From Dyella halodurans (GTDB taxonomy: Bacteria > Pseudomonadota > Gammaproteobacteria > Xanthomonadales > Rhodanobacteraceae), in the NCBI RefSeq assembly GCF_026283925.1, contig NZ_JAPDPF010000009.1, forward strand, positions 164,405 to 228,404: a stretch of DNA of 64,000 nucleotides, read 5' to 3'. Below are positions 29,093 to 38,596 of this stretch, in pieces; position 1 is the stretch's first letter, and the number at the start of each line of letters is the position of its first letter. Below the pieces are notes generated by a model, which saw only the letters and a program-made list of their open reading frames with translations, was not told where the DNA came from and searched no databases. The position numbers were made by a program, and so were the translations under genes.

Positions 29093-29710
29093 ATGCCAAG
29101 GCCCCTGGGCCGACTAGCTGGAACCCATGCTGTGAACCGCAACTACACCGACGATCCCGATCACGACTACGGCCCCACCCGCACGCAGCAGCGGCGCGAT
29201 GCGCTGGCCGTGCTCGCGCTGGCCAACCAGCTGGTCGAACTGCCGCCAAGCAAGCTGGCCAAGCTGGACCTGCCCGAAGACGTGCAGCGCGAAATCGCGC
29301 AGACGCGCCGCATCACCGCGCACATCGCGCACAAGCGACAGCTGGCATTCCTGGCAAAAGTGATGCGTCGTCACGACCCGGAAGTCTTCGACGGCGTGCG
29401 CGCGGCGCTCGGCGTGAACCGCGAGCGCCAGCGCCAGGAAACGGCGGCGATGCATCGCCTGGAAGCGATGCGCGATCGCCTGATCGCCGACACCGATGCA
29501 GTGATCGGCGAGTTGATCATCCAGCATCCGAATGTCGATCGCCAACACCTGCGCTCACTGGCTCGCCAGGCGAAAACCGAGCACGAAGGCAACAAGCCGC
29601 CGCGCGCGTACCGCGAGATTTTCCAGTTGCTCAAGCAGCTGGCTGAGGGCGAAGCGGACGAGGCGGAAGCGTCGGACGATGTGGGTGAAGGCGACGAGGA
29701 AGCGCTCTAA
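29093..29710 (+). CDS. darP: Ribosome-associated protein YjgA/DarP (DUF615)
   Basis: DarP promotes late 50S subunit assembly, acting on 23S rRNA domains near the peptidyl transferase centre in E. coli. 205 residues from the ATG that follows the previous stop codon directly; GTG 29132 (MNRNYTDDPD) is a reasonable alternative. The core runs from PTRTQQRRDALAVLALA to HLRSLARQAK, with ITAHIAHKRQLAFLAK typical of the family. The acidic C-terminus (about 15 residues, EADEAEASDDVGEGDEE) is low complexity. Confidence 0.93.
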   Translation: MPRPLGRLAGTHAVNRNYTDDPDHDYGPTRTQQRRDALAVLALANQLVELPPSKLAKLDLPEDVQREIAQTRRITAHIAHKRQLAFLAKVMRRHDPEVFDGVRAALGVNRERQRQETAAMHRLEAMRDRLIADTDAVIGELIIQHPNVDRQHLRSLARQAKTEHEGNKPPRAYREIFQLLKQLAEGEADEAEASDDVGEGDEEAL

Positions 29711-29756
29711 ATACCAGGCAGGCATCGCCCTCGAAGCGCACCGACTCGAATCGCCT

Positions 29757-29857
29757 CACCGTCATCCCAGCGAAAGCTGGGATCCAGTGCCTTTCGCCGC
29801 GACGCGAGCCCCAACAAGAAAAGTCGCTGGATCCCAGCTTTCGCTGGGATGACGGTG
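29757..29857. repeat. Palindromic repeat pair, 31-bp perfect inverted arms
   Basis: Arms 29757-29787 and 29827-29857 are perfect inverted copies beginning CACCGTCATCCCAGC. Each arm contains a 9-bp hairpin around GAAA or TTTC. The left arm runs into CCAGTGCCTTTCGCCG, close to the sequence after the left arm of the dnaE-accA element, so they are one family. A GACGGTGG/GACGGTGA flank is repeated just beyond. Confidence 0.85.
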
Positions 29858-29911
29858 GGGGGTATGACGGTGAAGGGGATGTCGGGGAAGCGGGAAGGCA
29901 TTGCGGTGGCA

Positions 29912-30139
29912 TCAACCCTTCGCACTGAACTGCGCGCAGCCATCCGCAGGCGATACCCAGGAATCGTGCAACAGGCAAAGCCGGCTGGCCGCGATGCTCG
30001 CCCCATAGGCTGATCCGAACGACGTCAGCCCGGGCATGCGCTGCTCCACGTTGCGTTGATCGTCCAGCCGATGACGGCAGCCAGCGCACGATGCGGCCAC
30101 CGTGCCGAGGGTCGGCGCAGCGACGCCGGTGCCCTTCAT
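29912..30139 (-). CDS. Small four-cysteine protein, function unknown
   Basis: A 75-residue protein with four cysteines: C18 and C21 as CxxC, then C55 and C68, a spacing that could bind zinc or an iron-sulphur cluster. The middle (MPGLTSFGSAYGAS) reads like a folded conserved segment, and I recall similar small proteins in Xanthomonadales without a function. It starts with an ATG that overlaps the TGA of the upstream YeiH-type transporter gene by 4 bases, which is strong evidence that it is translated. No signal peptide is seen. Confidence 0.75.
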   Translation of the reverse strand: MKGTGVAAPTLGTVAASCAGCRHRLDDQRNVEQRMPGLTSFGSAYGASIAASRLCLLHDSWVSPADGCAQFSAKG

Positions 30140-31557
30140 CCGCCCAGCCCGTTCCAGTACGACGCGAACACGTGCACGGAAAGCACGTAGCCAATGATCA
30201 CATTGACCACCACGCCGGCCGTGAAGGCGAACAGCGGCCGCCATCCGGTGGCACTGAGCGAACGCAGGCGCGTGGTCAGGCCAATGCTGAGAAAGCAGAA
30301 CGTGAAGGCCCAGGTGCGCAAGGTGCTGATCGGCGCCACCAGGTCGGGCGTAACGATCTTGCGGTAATCGACGAGCGAGTAGTGGCTGGCGATCCAGGTC
30401 ACCAGTGCCGAAGCCAGCACAAAGCCGAACACGAATTTCGGAAAGCGCGTCCAGATCTCGCGCACATCGGCCTTGGCCCTGACGGCATCGTCGCCGGTAT
30501 TCCAGCGCGTGATCGCCACCCAGGCCAGCGTGAAGGCCCAGATGCCTATCCAGATATCACGCCCGACCACCTTCATCAGCGTGAACGCCTGCACGGCGGC
30601 ATCGGGTGCACCGGCAATGGCGCCGCCGGCGTGGCGCGCAGCATCACCATAGGCCTGCGCCGCCGCGACACCGGCCGCGTCCGCGAACTCGGAGGTGCCA
30701 ATCCATGCGCCCGCCACGGCGGTCGACAAACCCAGCGCCCGCGACGCGAACGGCAGCACGAAGATCATCACGATCGCCCACACCACCACCAGCGTGATGG
30801 CCACGGAGGTGTCTTCGCGGCGCGCGCGTACCGCGCCTCCGCTGGCAATGGCCGCCGACACGCCGCACACCGCGCCGCCGACGCCGAGTACCGCGGCAAA
30901 GCGCCGGTCCAGGCCCAGTGCCTTGCCGACGAGAAAGATGGTGAAGAACGTGGCGAGCGAGACGATGGTCGCCTGTCCCACCGCCACCGGGCCTGCCCAT
31001 ACCAGCAAGGTCAGCGGCAAGGTGGCGCCCAGCAGCACGATGCCCACCTTGATGTAGAACTCCACGCGCAGCCCCGACTGGAACCACTCGGGCAGCCTGA
31101 CCGTATTGGACACCAGCAGGCCCAGCGCCAAGGCCAGCAGCGGCGCCTCGAGGTTGTAGCGCGACGCCTCAACCCAGGCGGATGCGGTGAAGATCAACAA
31201 CGACACCACGAACAGGGTCAGGAAGGCGGGCAGGAAACGCGCCAGCGAATGCCCCAGCACCGCGAGCCCGGTGCCGAACAACAAGGCGAACGCGGCGAAC
31301 AGCGCCAGGTAATTCGGCCAGTGGGCGGCAATGCCCTGCCCGGCCTCGGCCAGCGTCTTCCACTTCGCCGGCGCCACCGCCAGCCATTTCAGGCTGCTGC
31401 CGTTGGCGAACAGCGCCCAGGCCACCACGATCACCAGCAGGCCGATCCATACCGACCACCAGTCCTCGTTGGAAAACACGGCCCAGCGCGCGGGACGCGC
31501 GGCGGCAGCGCCCTGGGTGCCGGCCTGTCCCGGCAGTACACGTGTCGCTTCGCTCAT
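30136..31557 (-). CDS. YeiH-type putative sulfate exporter (UPF0324)
   Basis: A 473-residue integral membrane protein with about 11-13 hydrophobic segments. VGGAVCGVSAAIASGG and WIGTSEFADAAGVAAAQAYG are hallmarks of the YeiH/UPF0324 family, annotated as putative sulfate or sulfite/taurine-related exporters; substrate is unproven. It is longer than the usual ~340-residue YeiH, with extra N-terminal segments, a known subgroup. The start is ATG 31557 (MSEATRVLPGQAG). Coupled to the four-cysteine protein gene downstream. Confidence 0.88.
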   Translation of the reverse strand: MSEATRVLPGQAGTQGAAAARPARWAVFSNEDWWSVWIGLLVIVVAWALFANGSSLKWLAVAPAKWKTLAEAGQGIAAHWPNYLALFAAFALLFGTGLAVLGHSLARFLPAFLTLFVVSLLIFTASAWVEASRYNLEAPLLALALGLLVSNTVRLPEWFQSGLRVEFYIKVGIVLLGATLPLTLLVWAGPVAVGQATIVSLATFFTIFLVGKALGLDRRFAAVLGVGGAVCGVSAAIASGGAVRARREDTSVAITLVVVWAIVMIFVLPFASRALGLSTAVAGAWIGTSEFADAAGVAAAQAYGDAARHAGGAIAGAPDAAVQAFTLMKVVGRDIWIGIWAFTLAWVAITRWNTGDDAVRAKADVREIWTRFPKFVFGFVLASALVTWIASHYSLVDYRKIVTPDLVAPISTLRTWAFTFCFLSIGLTTRLRSLSATGWRPLFAFTAGVVVNVIIGYVLSVHVFASYWNGLGG

Positions 31558-31710
31558 TGCAACGCCCTTCACCGAAAGCAATGACCGGACGTCCAGACGT
31601 CCGGGCGGCCAACGGGAAGGGCCGCAGCGCACACTGTCCGCCGACCACCATTCAAAGCGAAATAAGGTTTTGTTCTATCGATATGCCCAGCTCTTTGCCC
31701 GAGAAGGCGC

Positions 31711-32907
31711 TCACTGCCCCTCGCCACCCAGATCGACGAAGGAATATGCATGGGCACGAGACTTCGCCACCTGCTGGTTGCCCGCGTCAAAGCGAGCCGC
31801 CTCGGAGAGATAGACATAGGCCACGGCAAACTGACGATAACGCTCGGCAGTCTGCCCAGCGGCCTCGAGCAGACTGGGCTTGGCGACGTCATCAAACACA
31901 CGGCGATAGACTGTCCAGTCGCCATCGATGGGATCGGTGTGGTCAATCAGGGCTTCGTACGCAAATACGATCGCAGGGATGACGTGAAGCAACGGCTGCT
32001 TCGAAACGGACTGATCCACCTGCGAAAGAAGCCATTGCCGCGCTTCGGGGGTGCCGTGCCATCGGGACGACGTATAGATTGCCAATCGGGAGAGTACGGC
32101 ATACTTGGTCGTTTCTATCTGCAATCCCTGCTTGGCTCCCTGCAACGCGTAGTCCTGGTCGCCAGTAGCGGTACCAATGGTAATCATGGTGGCGTACGGC
32201 ACCGACAAATTCGGATTCAGACGAATCGCTTTTTCGACGTCACCGCGCGCGCGTTCCATTGAGTTGTCCATGCCATCGAAGTTCTCCTGCGGCGTATCTG
32301 CTGCACTTGCATCACCACGGGCTGCCCAACCGAGGTGTGTGTAGTTCCATCCACTCGTGGCATACGCGAACGCGCTATTTGGAGACTGCTGTTTCCAGGA
32401 TTCCACCAATGCCTGCCGGATGGCGTCACCATTCGGAAAATTGGTCAACAGGAAATACCAGAACGCTTGCGGATGACCATTGGGATCGGCCTCCCACGAC
32501 GATAAGCGCTGATCCAGCTCCTTCGCATGACCGCTCCTTACCAGACGATCAAATTCCGCCAGACTGACGGTTGGTTGCAGGGTAAAGCGACAGTAGGCGG
32601 CTACCCCGTCGCGCGACCAGTGACTACCGGGCGGATCAGGAAAATTCAGACAGCGCTTCATGGGATCTTTTAGCGCGTCCGCTTTGAGAGTCGCCGCCAC
32701 GAAGGCCTTCATCTCCTGCGGAGTGAAGACTGCAAACGGATCTTTGGTCTCCTCTGTCGAAGGAGCCGGCGTCTGCGCTGGAGGTGCCACGACGCGCGGC
32801 GGCGTGAGCAACTGAGGCCCAGCGCTAGCGCCGCCCACAAAGGCAAACAGCAGCATCCCCACGAGCGCCGCATAACGCGACGCCTCTCTCGTTCGCTTCG
32901 ATCTCAT
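31711..32907 (-). CDS. Exported DUF4034-like protein
   Basis: 398 residues from ATG 32907, preceded by a GGGGGAGC Shine-Dalgarno. A signal peptide of about 30 residues ends ASA. A Pro-rich linker follows, then a helical region of TPR-like character (residues about 130-380: WEADPNGHPQAFWYFLLTNF, GWAARGDAS, AIRLNPN). The pattern resembles DUF4034 proteins of unknown function; this is my recognition rather than a confirmed match. GC content is visibly lower than in flanking genes and codon use less biased, suggesting a later arrival. It splits the pmbA-tldD neighbourhood. Confidence 0.75.
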   Translation of the reverse strand: MRSKRTREASRYAALVGMLLFAFVGGASAGPQLLTPPRVVAPPAQTPAPSTEETKDPFAVFTPQEMKAFVAATLKADALKDPMKRCLNFPDPPGSHWSRDGVAAYCRFTLQPTVSLAEFDRLVRSGHAKELDQRLSSWEADPNGHPQAFWYFLLTNFPNGDAIRQALVESWKQQSPNSAFAYATSGWNYTHLGWAARGDASAADTPQENFDGMDNSMERARGDVEKAIRLNPNLSVPYATMITIGTATGDQDYALQGAKQGLQIETTKYAVLSRLAIYTSSRWHGTPEARQWLLSQVDQSVSKQPLLHVIPAIVFAYEALIDHTDPIDGDWTVYRRVFDDVAKPSLLEAAGQTAERYRQFAVAYVYLSEAARFDAGNQQVAKSRAHAYSFVDLGGEGQ

Positions 32908-33024
32908 GTGCTCCCCCTGGCAAGTTCGACCTTCCTGAGAGGAAGGCGTATCCACCATCGTCACATAGGCCGGGGACGGAGGGGAGGCCCGTCATTTCCG
33001 ACCGCCTTACCTCCAGACGATCGC

Positions 33025-34464
33025 TCAGGAAGCCGTGCCACCCACCGTCATTGCATCGACCTTGAGCGTGGGCTGGCCGACGCCGACCGGCACGCTCTGG
33101 CCATCCTTGCCGCAGACGCCGACGCCTTCGTCCAGCGCCAGGTCGTTGCCGATCATCGACACGCGGGTGAGCACGTCCGGGCCGGAGCCGATCAGGGTGG
33201 CGCCCTTGACCGGGCGCGTCACCTTGCCGTCTTCGATCAGGTAGGCCTCGCTGGCCGAGAACACGAACTTGCCATTGGTGATGTCCACCTGGCCGCCGCC
33301 GAAATTAACTGCGTAGATGCCGCGCTTCACCGAGCGGATGATCTCCTGCGGATCGTGCTGGCCGGCGAGCATGTAGGTATTGGTCATGCGCGGCATCGGC
33401 AACTGCGCGAATGATTCGCGCCGACCATTGCCGGTCGGCGCCACACCCATCAGGCGGGCATTGAGCTTGTCCTGCATATAGCCCTTGAGGATGCCGTCCT
33501 CGATGAGCGTGGTGCATTCGGTGGGCGTGCCTTCGTCGTCTACGCTGAGCGAGCCGCGGCGGCCGGCGAGCGTGCCGTCGTCGACCACGGTAACGCCCGG
33601 GGCGGCGACGCGCTGGCCGATGCGGCCGGCAAATGCTGAGCTGCCCTTGCGATTGAAATCGCCTTCCAGGCCGTGGCCGATAGCCTCATGCAGCAGCACG
33701 CCTGGCCAACCGGGGCCGAGCACCACCGGCATGCTGCCGGCAGGCGCGTCGACCGCGTCCAGATTCACCAGCGCCTGGCGCACGGCCTCATCGGCGAAGG
33801 CCATGGCGCGACCGTTGTCGATCAGCTCGCGATAACCATACCGTCCGCCACCACCGGCACTGCCCTGCTCACGACGGCTGCCTTGCTCGGCAATCACCTG
33901 CACGTTCAGGCGCACCAGCGGGCGCACGTCGGCGGCCAGCGTGCCGTCGGAGGCGGCCACCAGCACGGTATCCATGGTGGCGGCCAGGCTGACGATCACC
34001 TGCTTCACGCGCGGATCGCGCGAACGTGCATAAGCGTCCACTTCGCGCAGCAGGGCGATCTTGTCCGGATTGGGCAGGCTCTCGACCGGGTCGATGGCTG
34101 GATAAAGCTGGCGGGCCCCGTTCAGGGCCAGCGGCTTGCCGGCGCCGTTGCCGCCCTGGGCAATCGCGCGTGCTGCCTTGGAGGCTTCCAGCAGCTGCGG
34201 CAGCACGATCTCATCGGAATACGCGAAACCGGTCTTTTCGCCGCTGATGGCGCGCACCCCCACGCCCTGCTCGATCGAGTGGCTACCGTCCTTGACGATG
34301 CCCTCCTCCAGCAGCCACGACTCGCTGCGCGAATGCTGGAAATACAGGTCGGCGGCGTCGATTGACGGCCCCATCAACTGGGTGAACACGCGATCGAGGT
34401 CGTTGGCGGCGAGGCCACCGGGTGCGAGCAAACGACGTTCAACCTGCGCGATCAGGGAATCCAT
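33025..34464 (-). CDS. tldD: Metalloprotease TldD
   Basis: Catalytic zinc subunit of the TldD/TldE protease. 479 residues (E. coli 481). The HExxxH motif is H259-E260-A-I-G-H264 ([13 protein letters not shown]), and the downstream Cys ligand lies in [11 protein letters not shown] near the C-terminus. The order rng-yhdP-tldD on the minus strand matches E. coli and most gammaproteobacteria. Confidence 0.97.
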   Translation of the reverse strand: MDSLIAQVERRLLAPGGLAANDLDRVFTQLMGPSIDAADLYFQHSRSESWLLEEGIVKDGSHSIEQGVGVRAISGEKTGFAYSDEIVLPQLLEASKAARAIAQGGNGAGKPLALNGARQLYPAIDPVESLPNPDKIALLREVDAYARSRDPRVKQVIVSLAATMDTVLVAASDGTLAADVRPLVRLNVQVIAEQGSRREQGSAGGGGRYGYRELIDNGRAMAFADEAVRQALVNLDAVDAPAGSMPVVLGPGWPGVLLHEAIGHGLEGDFNRKGSSAFAGRIGQRVAAPGVTVVDDGTLAGRRGSLSVDDEGTPTECTTLIEDGILKGYMQDKLNARLMGVAPTGNGRRESFAQLPMPRMTNTYMLAGQHDPQEIIRSVKRGIYAVNFGGGQVDITNGKFVFSASEAYLIEDGKVTRPVKGATLIGSGPDVLTRVSMIGNDLALDEGVGVCGKDGQSVPVGVGQPTLKVDAMTVGGTAS

Positions 34465-34643
34465 GAAGTCTCAACCATGTGTAAAGGACCGGACTCTAGC
34501 AAGTTGGGGCCCGATGCCTCGGTTTAAAGCCTGTCTGGCCAGGGTTTTGCGCCCGCCAGGCCGTTTCAGCGCGGTCTAGGGCGCCGTCCTGGGTGGCTGC
34601 AGCGCCCTCTGCTCCACGACTGCATGCGCGCCATCCCGCCGGC

Positions 34644-37600
34644 TCACGTCCCGCTGCTGGTCGCCGGCGCTGGCGCCGCTGCAGGTACGGGTACGGGTGC
34701 CGTGCCTTGCAGCAACGGGGGCGTCACCGGTGCCACTGGGGCTTCATGCTTCTCGACCAGCGTGATCGATGGCTTGTCCCAGCTGCCCGTGATCTTGTAG
34801 TGCGCACTCGCCACGTGATTGATGCCCTTGCCCAGCAGGCCCTGGGCGAGAAAGCCGGCTGCCGCGCCGATGGGGCCACCGACCACGACGCCGACCAGTG
34901 GCAGGCTATTCCCTGCATGCGGAGTAGCCAGCACCTGCAGGTCATAATCCTTCGCTCGCAGTCCGGTGCGTCCGCTGATAGAGATCTCGGCAGCGGGGCT
35001 GCGAATCTGCAGGTTCTCGGTATGGGCGTTGCCGTCGCTCAGCTTGAAGTCGCCGCCGATCGCGTCGAACGCCAGGCCCTTGCCAAACACGTCGCCGAAA
35101 TTGAACGAGAGCCGGCGCGGCAGATCGAGCACCGACATCAGGCCAAACAGGCGCACCACGCCGGGGGTCACCTCAGGCATGCGTCCATCGGTGATATTGA
35201 TGCTCAGCTTGCCTTCCATATTGGCCAGGTCCATCGCCGAAGGCGCACCGGGCCAACTGGCATCCAGCTTTGCATGCACCTTGCCACCTGCCAGCAGGCC
35301 CTCGAAGCCGAACGCGCCCAGCATGTCGCCCAGGTTGTCCGCCGCAAAATCGATCACCAATTGGGAATGGCTATTGCCGGCCGTGCCATTCCAGTCACCC
35401 ATGCCGCTGATCTGCACACCGTGCGAAAGCGTACGCAACTGGTCGATGTGCATGCCACGGTCGGTTGGCCACGTTTCCAGACGCGCTTCGCCCAACTTGG
35501 AATCGCCGAAACGCAGATCACTCACCCACAGATGGAACGGCGGCAAGGCCGACGGCGTGATGCCGGTATCCGCCGGATTCGCCACCGGCGCCACCACGTC
35601 CGGCGCCGTCGCCACGGCTTCCGCGCCACCCTTCTTGGCGGGCGGCGAGACGTCCTTTGGCCAGTACAGCCGCTGCAGTCGCGCCGTCACGCCACGCTTG
35701 TTGAGATCGACCAGAGGAATACCAAAACGCCCGGCCAGTGCCGCGCTCTCGACATCGACCGTGAGGCCATCCGCTTGCGAGCTCGCCAGCACATGCATGT
35801 CGGTAAACGGATGGCCAAACACCATGGCCTGGTCGGCATTCACGTCAATGCTTTCGAGGCCCGGGCCGGAGTCCGTGCCGCTGGCAGCGGCATATTGAAC
35901 CCAACCCGTCACGTCGAGCTTCGCGGCCCGACCGCGGACGCGCACGCCATGGTCGGGCACGGTGTCAGGTACGTGCGTTCCGAAGGCAAATGTGGCGGCC
36001 AGCGACTTGCTGCTGTTCTCCGGCAGGCGCAAACGCGCACGCACGACCTGCCCCAGGCTCAACTGCACGTCGCTGCCTGCGGTGGGCAGGTTCATATCGA
36101 CATGCAAGGGCAGCGCAATGTCGGCGGACTTCTTCAACGGCACCGGAAATTTCAATGCCATGCCGGTGAGTGACGAGTCGACGCTCAATTGCTGCGTGGT
36201 GGCAGCCGTGCCACTGGTATGCGCAATGTTGAAGCCGATCGCGAAGTCGCTGCGGCCTTCGGCCACCTGATTCAACCACTCCAGCTGGCTATAACCCTGG
36301 GTCAGCTCATTCATGCTGTAGCGGCCGCTGAGCTTGGCGGCGAGTACCGTATCCGGCTTTCCGGTAGCGCCGGCAATGGCAAGGTCCAGCTTGGACGGCT
36401 GGCCATGAAAATTGGTCTCCAGTGGTCCGGCGTGGAAGCCCGCCTTGTCGAAGGTGGCGGGCCCCGTAAGCTTGTCCAGCTTGAGGTTCCACTCAGGCGC
36501 ATTGAAGTCGACGCCTTTCAGCTGCGCGCGACCATCGAGCAGAAAATCCTTTGAGTCAGCCACCGGCAACGACAAGTGAAAATCGAATGCTCCCGTGCCG
36601 CCCAGGCTGAGCTTGGACAAGGTGTCAGCCTGGTGGATGCCGATCGGGCTCTTGCTTACGAACGCCATCATGCTGGCGCCGGTGCCGCTGCCGCTCACGT
36701 TGAGGTCGAGCACGGTGTTGCCCAATTCGGGAATAAGCGCGACCGCTCGATCGACCTTGTTGCCCAGTGACTGGCCAGCGCTCGCCTCCACCAGCAAACC
36801 GCCGTTGACGAAATTGGCGATCGCGCTCACGCCTTCGGCGCGCGGCCAGTCCTTGCCATAGTCGAACACCAGATCGTTCAAGACCGCACGCGCCTCGAAA
36901 CGTCCTTCGTTGTGATGGAATGGCCAGTCGGCAAGATTGCCGCGCACCAGCACATCGCCACGATCGATCTTGCCGCTGACCAGCGCCCGGTCCAGCCATT
37001 CAATCGCGGCCGGCGACATCGAATCGATCGGCCAGAACAGCTTGGCCGCCGCTACATCCGCATGGCTAAGTGCGACATACATATCGAGGAAGGGGCGCCC
37101 ACCGGCATCCGGGAACGCGATCTCGCCGCGCGCCTCGCCGCCGAAACCAGCGCCTTCGAACTGGAATGGATCCGTGCCGATGTGCCAGGCGTCGTCCTGG
37201 TGCCAGAACGCTACATCACCAACAAGGCGCGACATCAGCAACGGTTGGCGGAACGAGTGCGGAAAACGCATGACGGTCGCTTGCTCCGGCAGCGACAACG
37301 AAAGCGCCTCGGCGTCGCCGCGCAGCTCACCCTGCAAGCCATCCACGCCGGGCAGCTTGCCGACGGCGTCGATCGCCAGTCCCTTGAAAGCGACATCGAG
37401 TGTCTGCAAGCCGTCGGCCTTGCTCCAGTGCATGGTCGCCCGTGTCACTTCACCTCGCGGCTTTCCACCACCTACCCATTGGGCAAGGCCGGGTGACAGC
37501 TGCGGCTTCAACGCCAGCCACGGCACCAACGGCGCCAGCTGGAGATTTTTTGCCGCCACGTCGATAGTCGCCCGGTCGGTGCTCATGGACTGGAAGCTCG

Positions 37601-38570
37601 CAGCCAAGGCCCCCTGGTCATCGCCCGCCCACCGCAGCTCGTAGCTGTCCTGGCCCAATTTCAGTTCAGCCAGGCCGTCCAGGACAGGCACGTTGACGGT
37701 GGCGCCATCGGGGTTGAGCACGGACACTTGCAGGAGATGGAAGCGCGTCAGGTTGCGCACCACCTTGGCATCGCGCCAGTCGAGCCAGCTCTCCAGCGAA
37801 CCGTGACCGCTTTCTACCGAATAGCCGCCCAAATCAATGGACGCGGACATCGCATGCAGGTCGACATCCGTACCGCTGATCCACACCTTTCCGTCAGCAC
37901 CGTCCTGGCTGAAACTGCCGGCGCCGCGTAGACGACCGGGCGCCCCCTCCCGCCGCAGCAGGGCACCGACGCGCACTCGACCCCCTTGGCGACTCAGGCG
38001 CAGCTGATCGGCAATCAGCGTGTAGTGTTTGTTGACCTGGTTATCGGTGATTTCCAGCCGGGTGTCGCGCAACCACAGGCCGATCGACAACTGCCCGAAG
38101 GCGGGATTCTGGCGTTCCTGCCCACCCGCCAGGCCAATGCCGTTGATGTGCCAGGTGCCGTCCGCATCGCGGCTCATGTCCAGCTGCATGCCCCGCGCAC
38201 GCAAGTTCACCAGGTGCCGCGTCGGCAACAGCCAGCCACCGAGGTCGAGCTTGAGTTCCGCTTCCGGGATATGCAGCGGCGCGCCGCCATCGCCCGACCC
38301 CACCTTGAGATTGCGCACCACGAACAGCGGGCCCGACGGCTGCGCATAGCCTTTCACGGACTCGAAGCTCACCGGCCGCTGCAAGCGCGCACTGAGCCGC
38401 GCGGCCACCCACTCGGGGTGACTCGCCAGCGTAGGCAGCAGCAGCTGGGTAAGGCCCATCAGCACGGCCAGCGAAATCAAGGCCACGCCGACGACCCAGC
38501 TCAATAGCCGGGCGCCCTGCTGCAGGCGTTTTTGCCAGATCGCGCTCACGGCTGGTTCACCACACGACAT
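34644..38570 (-). CDS. yhdP: AsmA-like lipid-transfer protein YhdP
   Basis: YhdP is a very long inner-membrane-anchored protein that with TamB and YdbH carries phospholipids to the outer membrane. 1308 residues: an N-terminal membrane anchor (about 21-46), then repeated beta-taco groove domains, then a C-terminal AsmA-like domain ending in a Pro/Ala/Val tail. GTG 38549 is a possible alternative start. It sits between rng and tldD as in E. coli, 26 bases after the rng stop. Confidence 0.93.
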   Translation of the reverse strand: MSCGEPAVSAIWQKRLQQGARLLSWVVGVALISLAVLMGLTQLLLPTLASHPEWVAARLSARLQRPVSFESVKGYAQPSGPLFVVRNLKVGSGDGGAPLHIPEAELKLDLGGWLLPTRHLVNLRARGMQLDMSRDADGTWHINGIGLAGGQERQNPAFGQLSIGLWLRDTRLEITDNQVNKHYTLIADQLRLSRQGGRVRVGALLRREGAPGRLRGAGSFSQDGADGKVWISGTDVDLHAMSASIDLGGYSVESGHGSLESWLDWRDAKVVRNLTRFHLLQVSVLNPDGATVNVPVLDGLAELKLGQDSYELRWAGDDQGALAASFQSMSTDRATIDVAAKNLQLAPLVPWLALKPQLSPGLAQWVGGGKPRGEVTRATMHWSKADGLQTLDVAFKGLAIDAVGKLPGVDGLQGELRGDAEALSLSLPEQATVMRFPHSFRQPLLMSRLVGDVAFWHQDDAWHIGTDPFQFEGAGFGGEARGEIAFPDAGGRPFLDMYVALSHADVAAAKLFWPIDSMSPAAIEWLDRALVSGKIDRGDVLVRGNLADWPFHHNEGRFEARAVLNDLVFDYGKDWPRAEGVSAIANFVNGGLLVEASAGQSLGNKVDRAVALIPELGNTVLDLNVSGSGTGASMMAFVSKSPIGIHQADTLSKLSLGGTGAFDFHLSLPVADSKDFLLDGRAQLKGVDFNAPEWNLKLDKLTGPATFDKAGFHAGPLETNFHGQPSKLDLAIAGATGKPDTVLAAKLSGRYSMNELTQGYSQLEWLNQVAEGRSDFAIGFNIAHTSGTAATTQQLSVDSSLTGMALKFPVPLKKSADIALPLHVDMNLPTAGSDVQLSLGQVVRARLRLPENSSKSLAATFAFGTHVPDTVPDHGVRVRGRAAKLDVTGWVQYAAASGTDSGPGLESIDVNADQAMVFGHPFTDMHVLASSQADGLTVDVESAALAGRFGIPLVDLNKRGVTARLQRLYWPKDVSPPAKKGGAEAVATAPDVVAPVANPADTGITPSALPPFHLWVSDLRFGDSKLGEARLETWPTDRGMHIDQLRTLSHGVQISGMGDWNGTAGNSHSQLVIDFAADNLGDMLGAFGFEGLLAGGKVHAKLDASWPGAPSAMDLANMEGKLSINITDGRMPEVTPGVVRLFGLMSVLDLPRRLSFNFGDVFGKGLAFDAIGGDFKLSDGNAHTENLQIRSPAAEISISGRTGLRAKDYDLQVLATPHAGNSLPLVGVVVGGPIGAAAGFLAQGLLGKGINHVASAHYKITGSWDKPSITLVEKHEAPVAPVTPPLLQGTAPVPVPAAAPAPATSSGT

Positions 38571-38596
38571 CCCCAGGGACGCGCGGCACGGGATGC

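Noticed and set aside
29631..30194. Minus-strand open frame of 187 codons over the repeat and the four-cysteine gene
   Set aside because: It runs through the palindromic repeat and overlaps the better-supported four-cysteine gene in another frame.
34593..36173. Plus-strand open frame of about 526 codons
   Set aside because: Antisense to yhdP with typical shadow composition.
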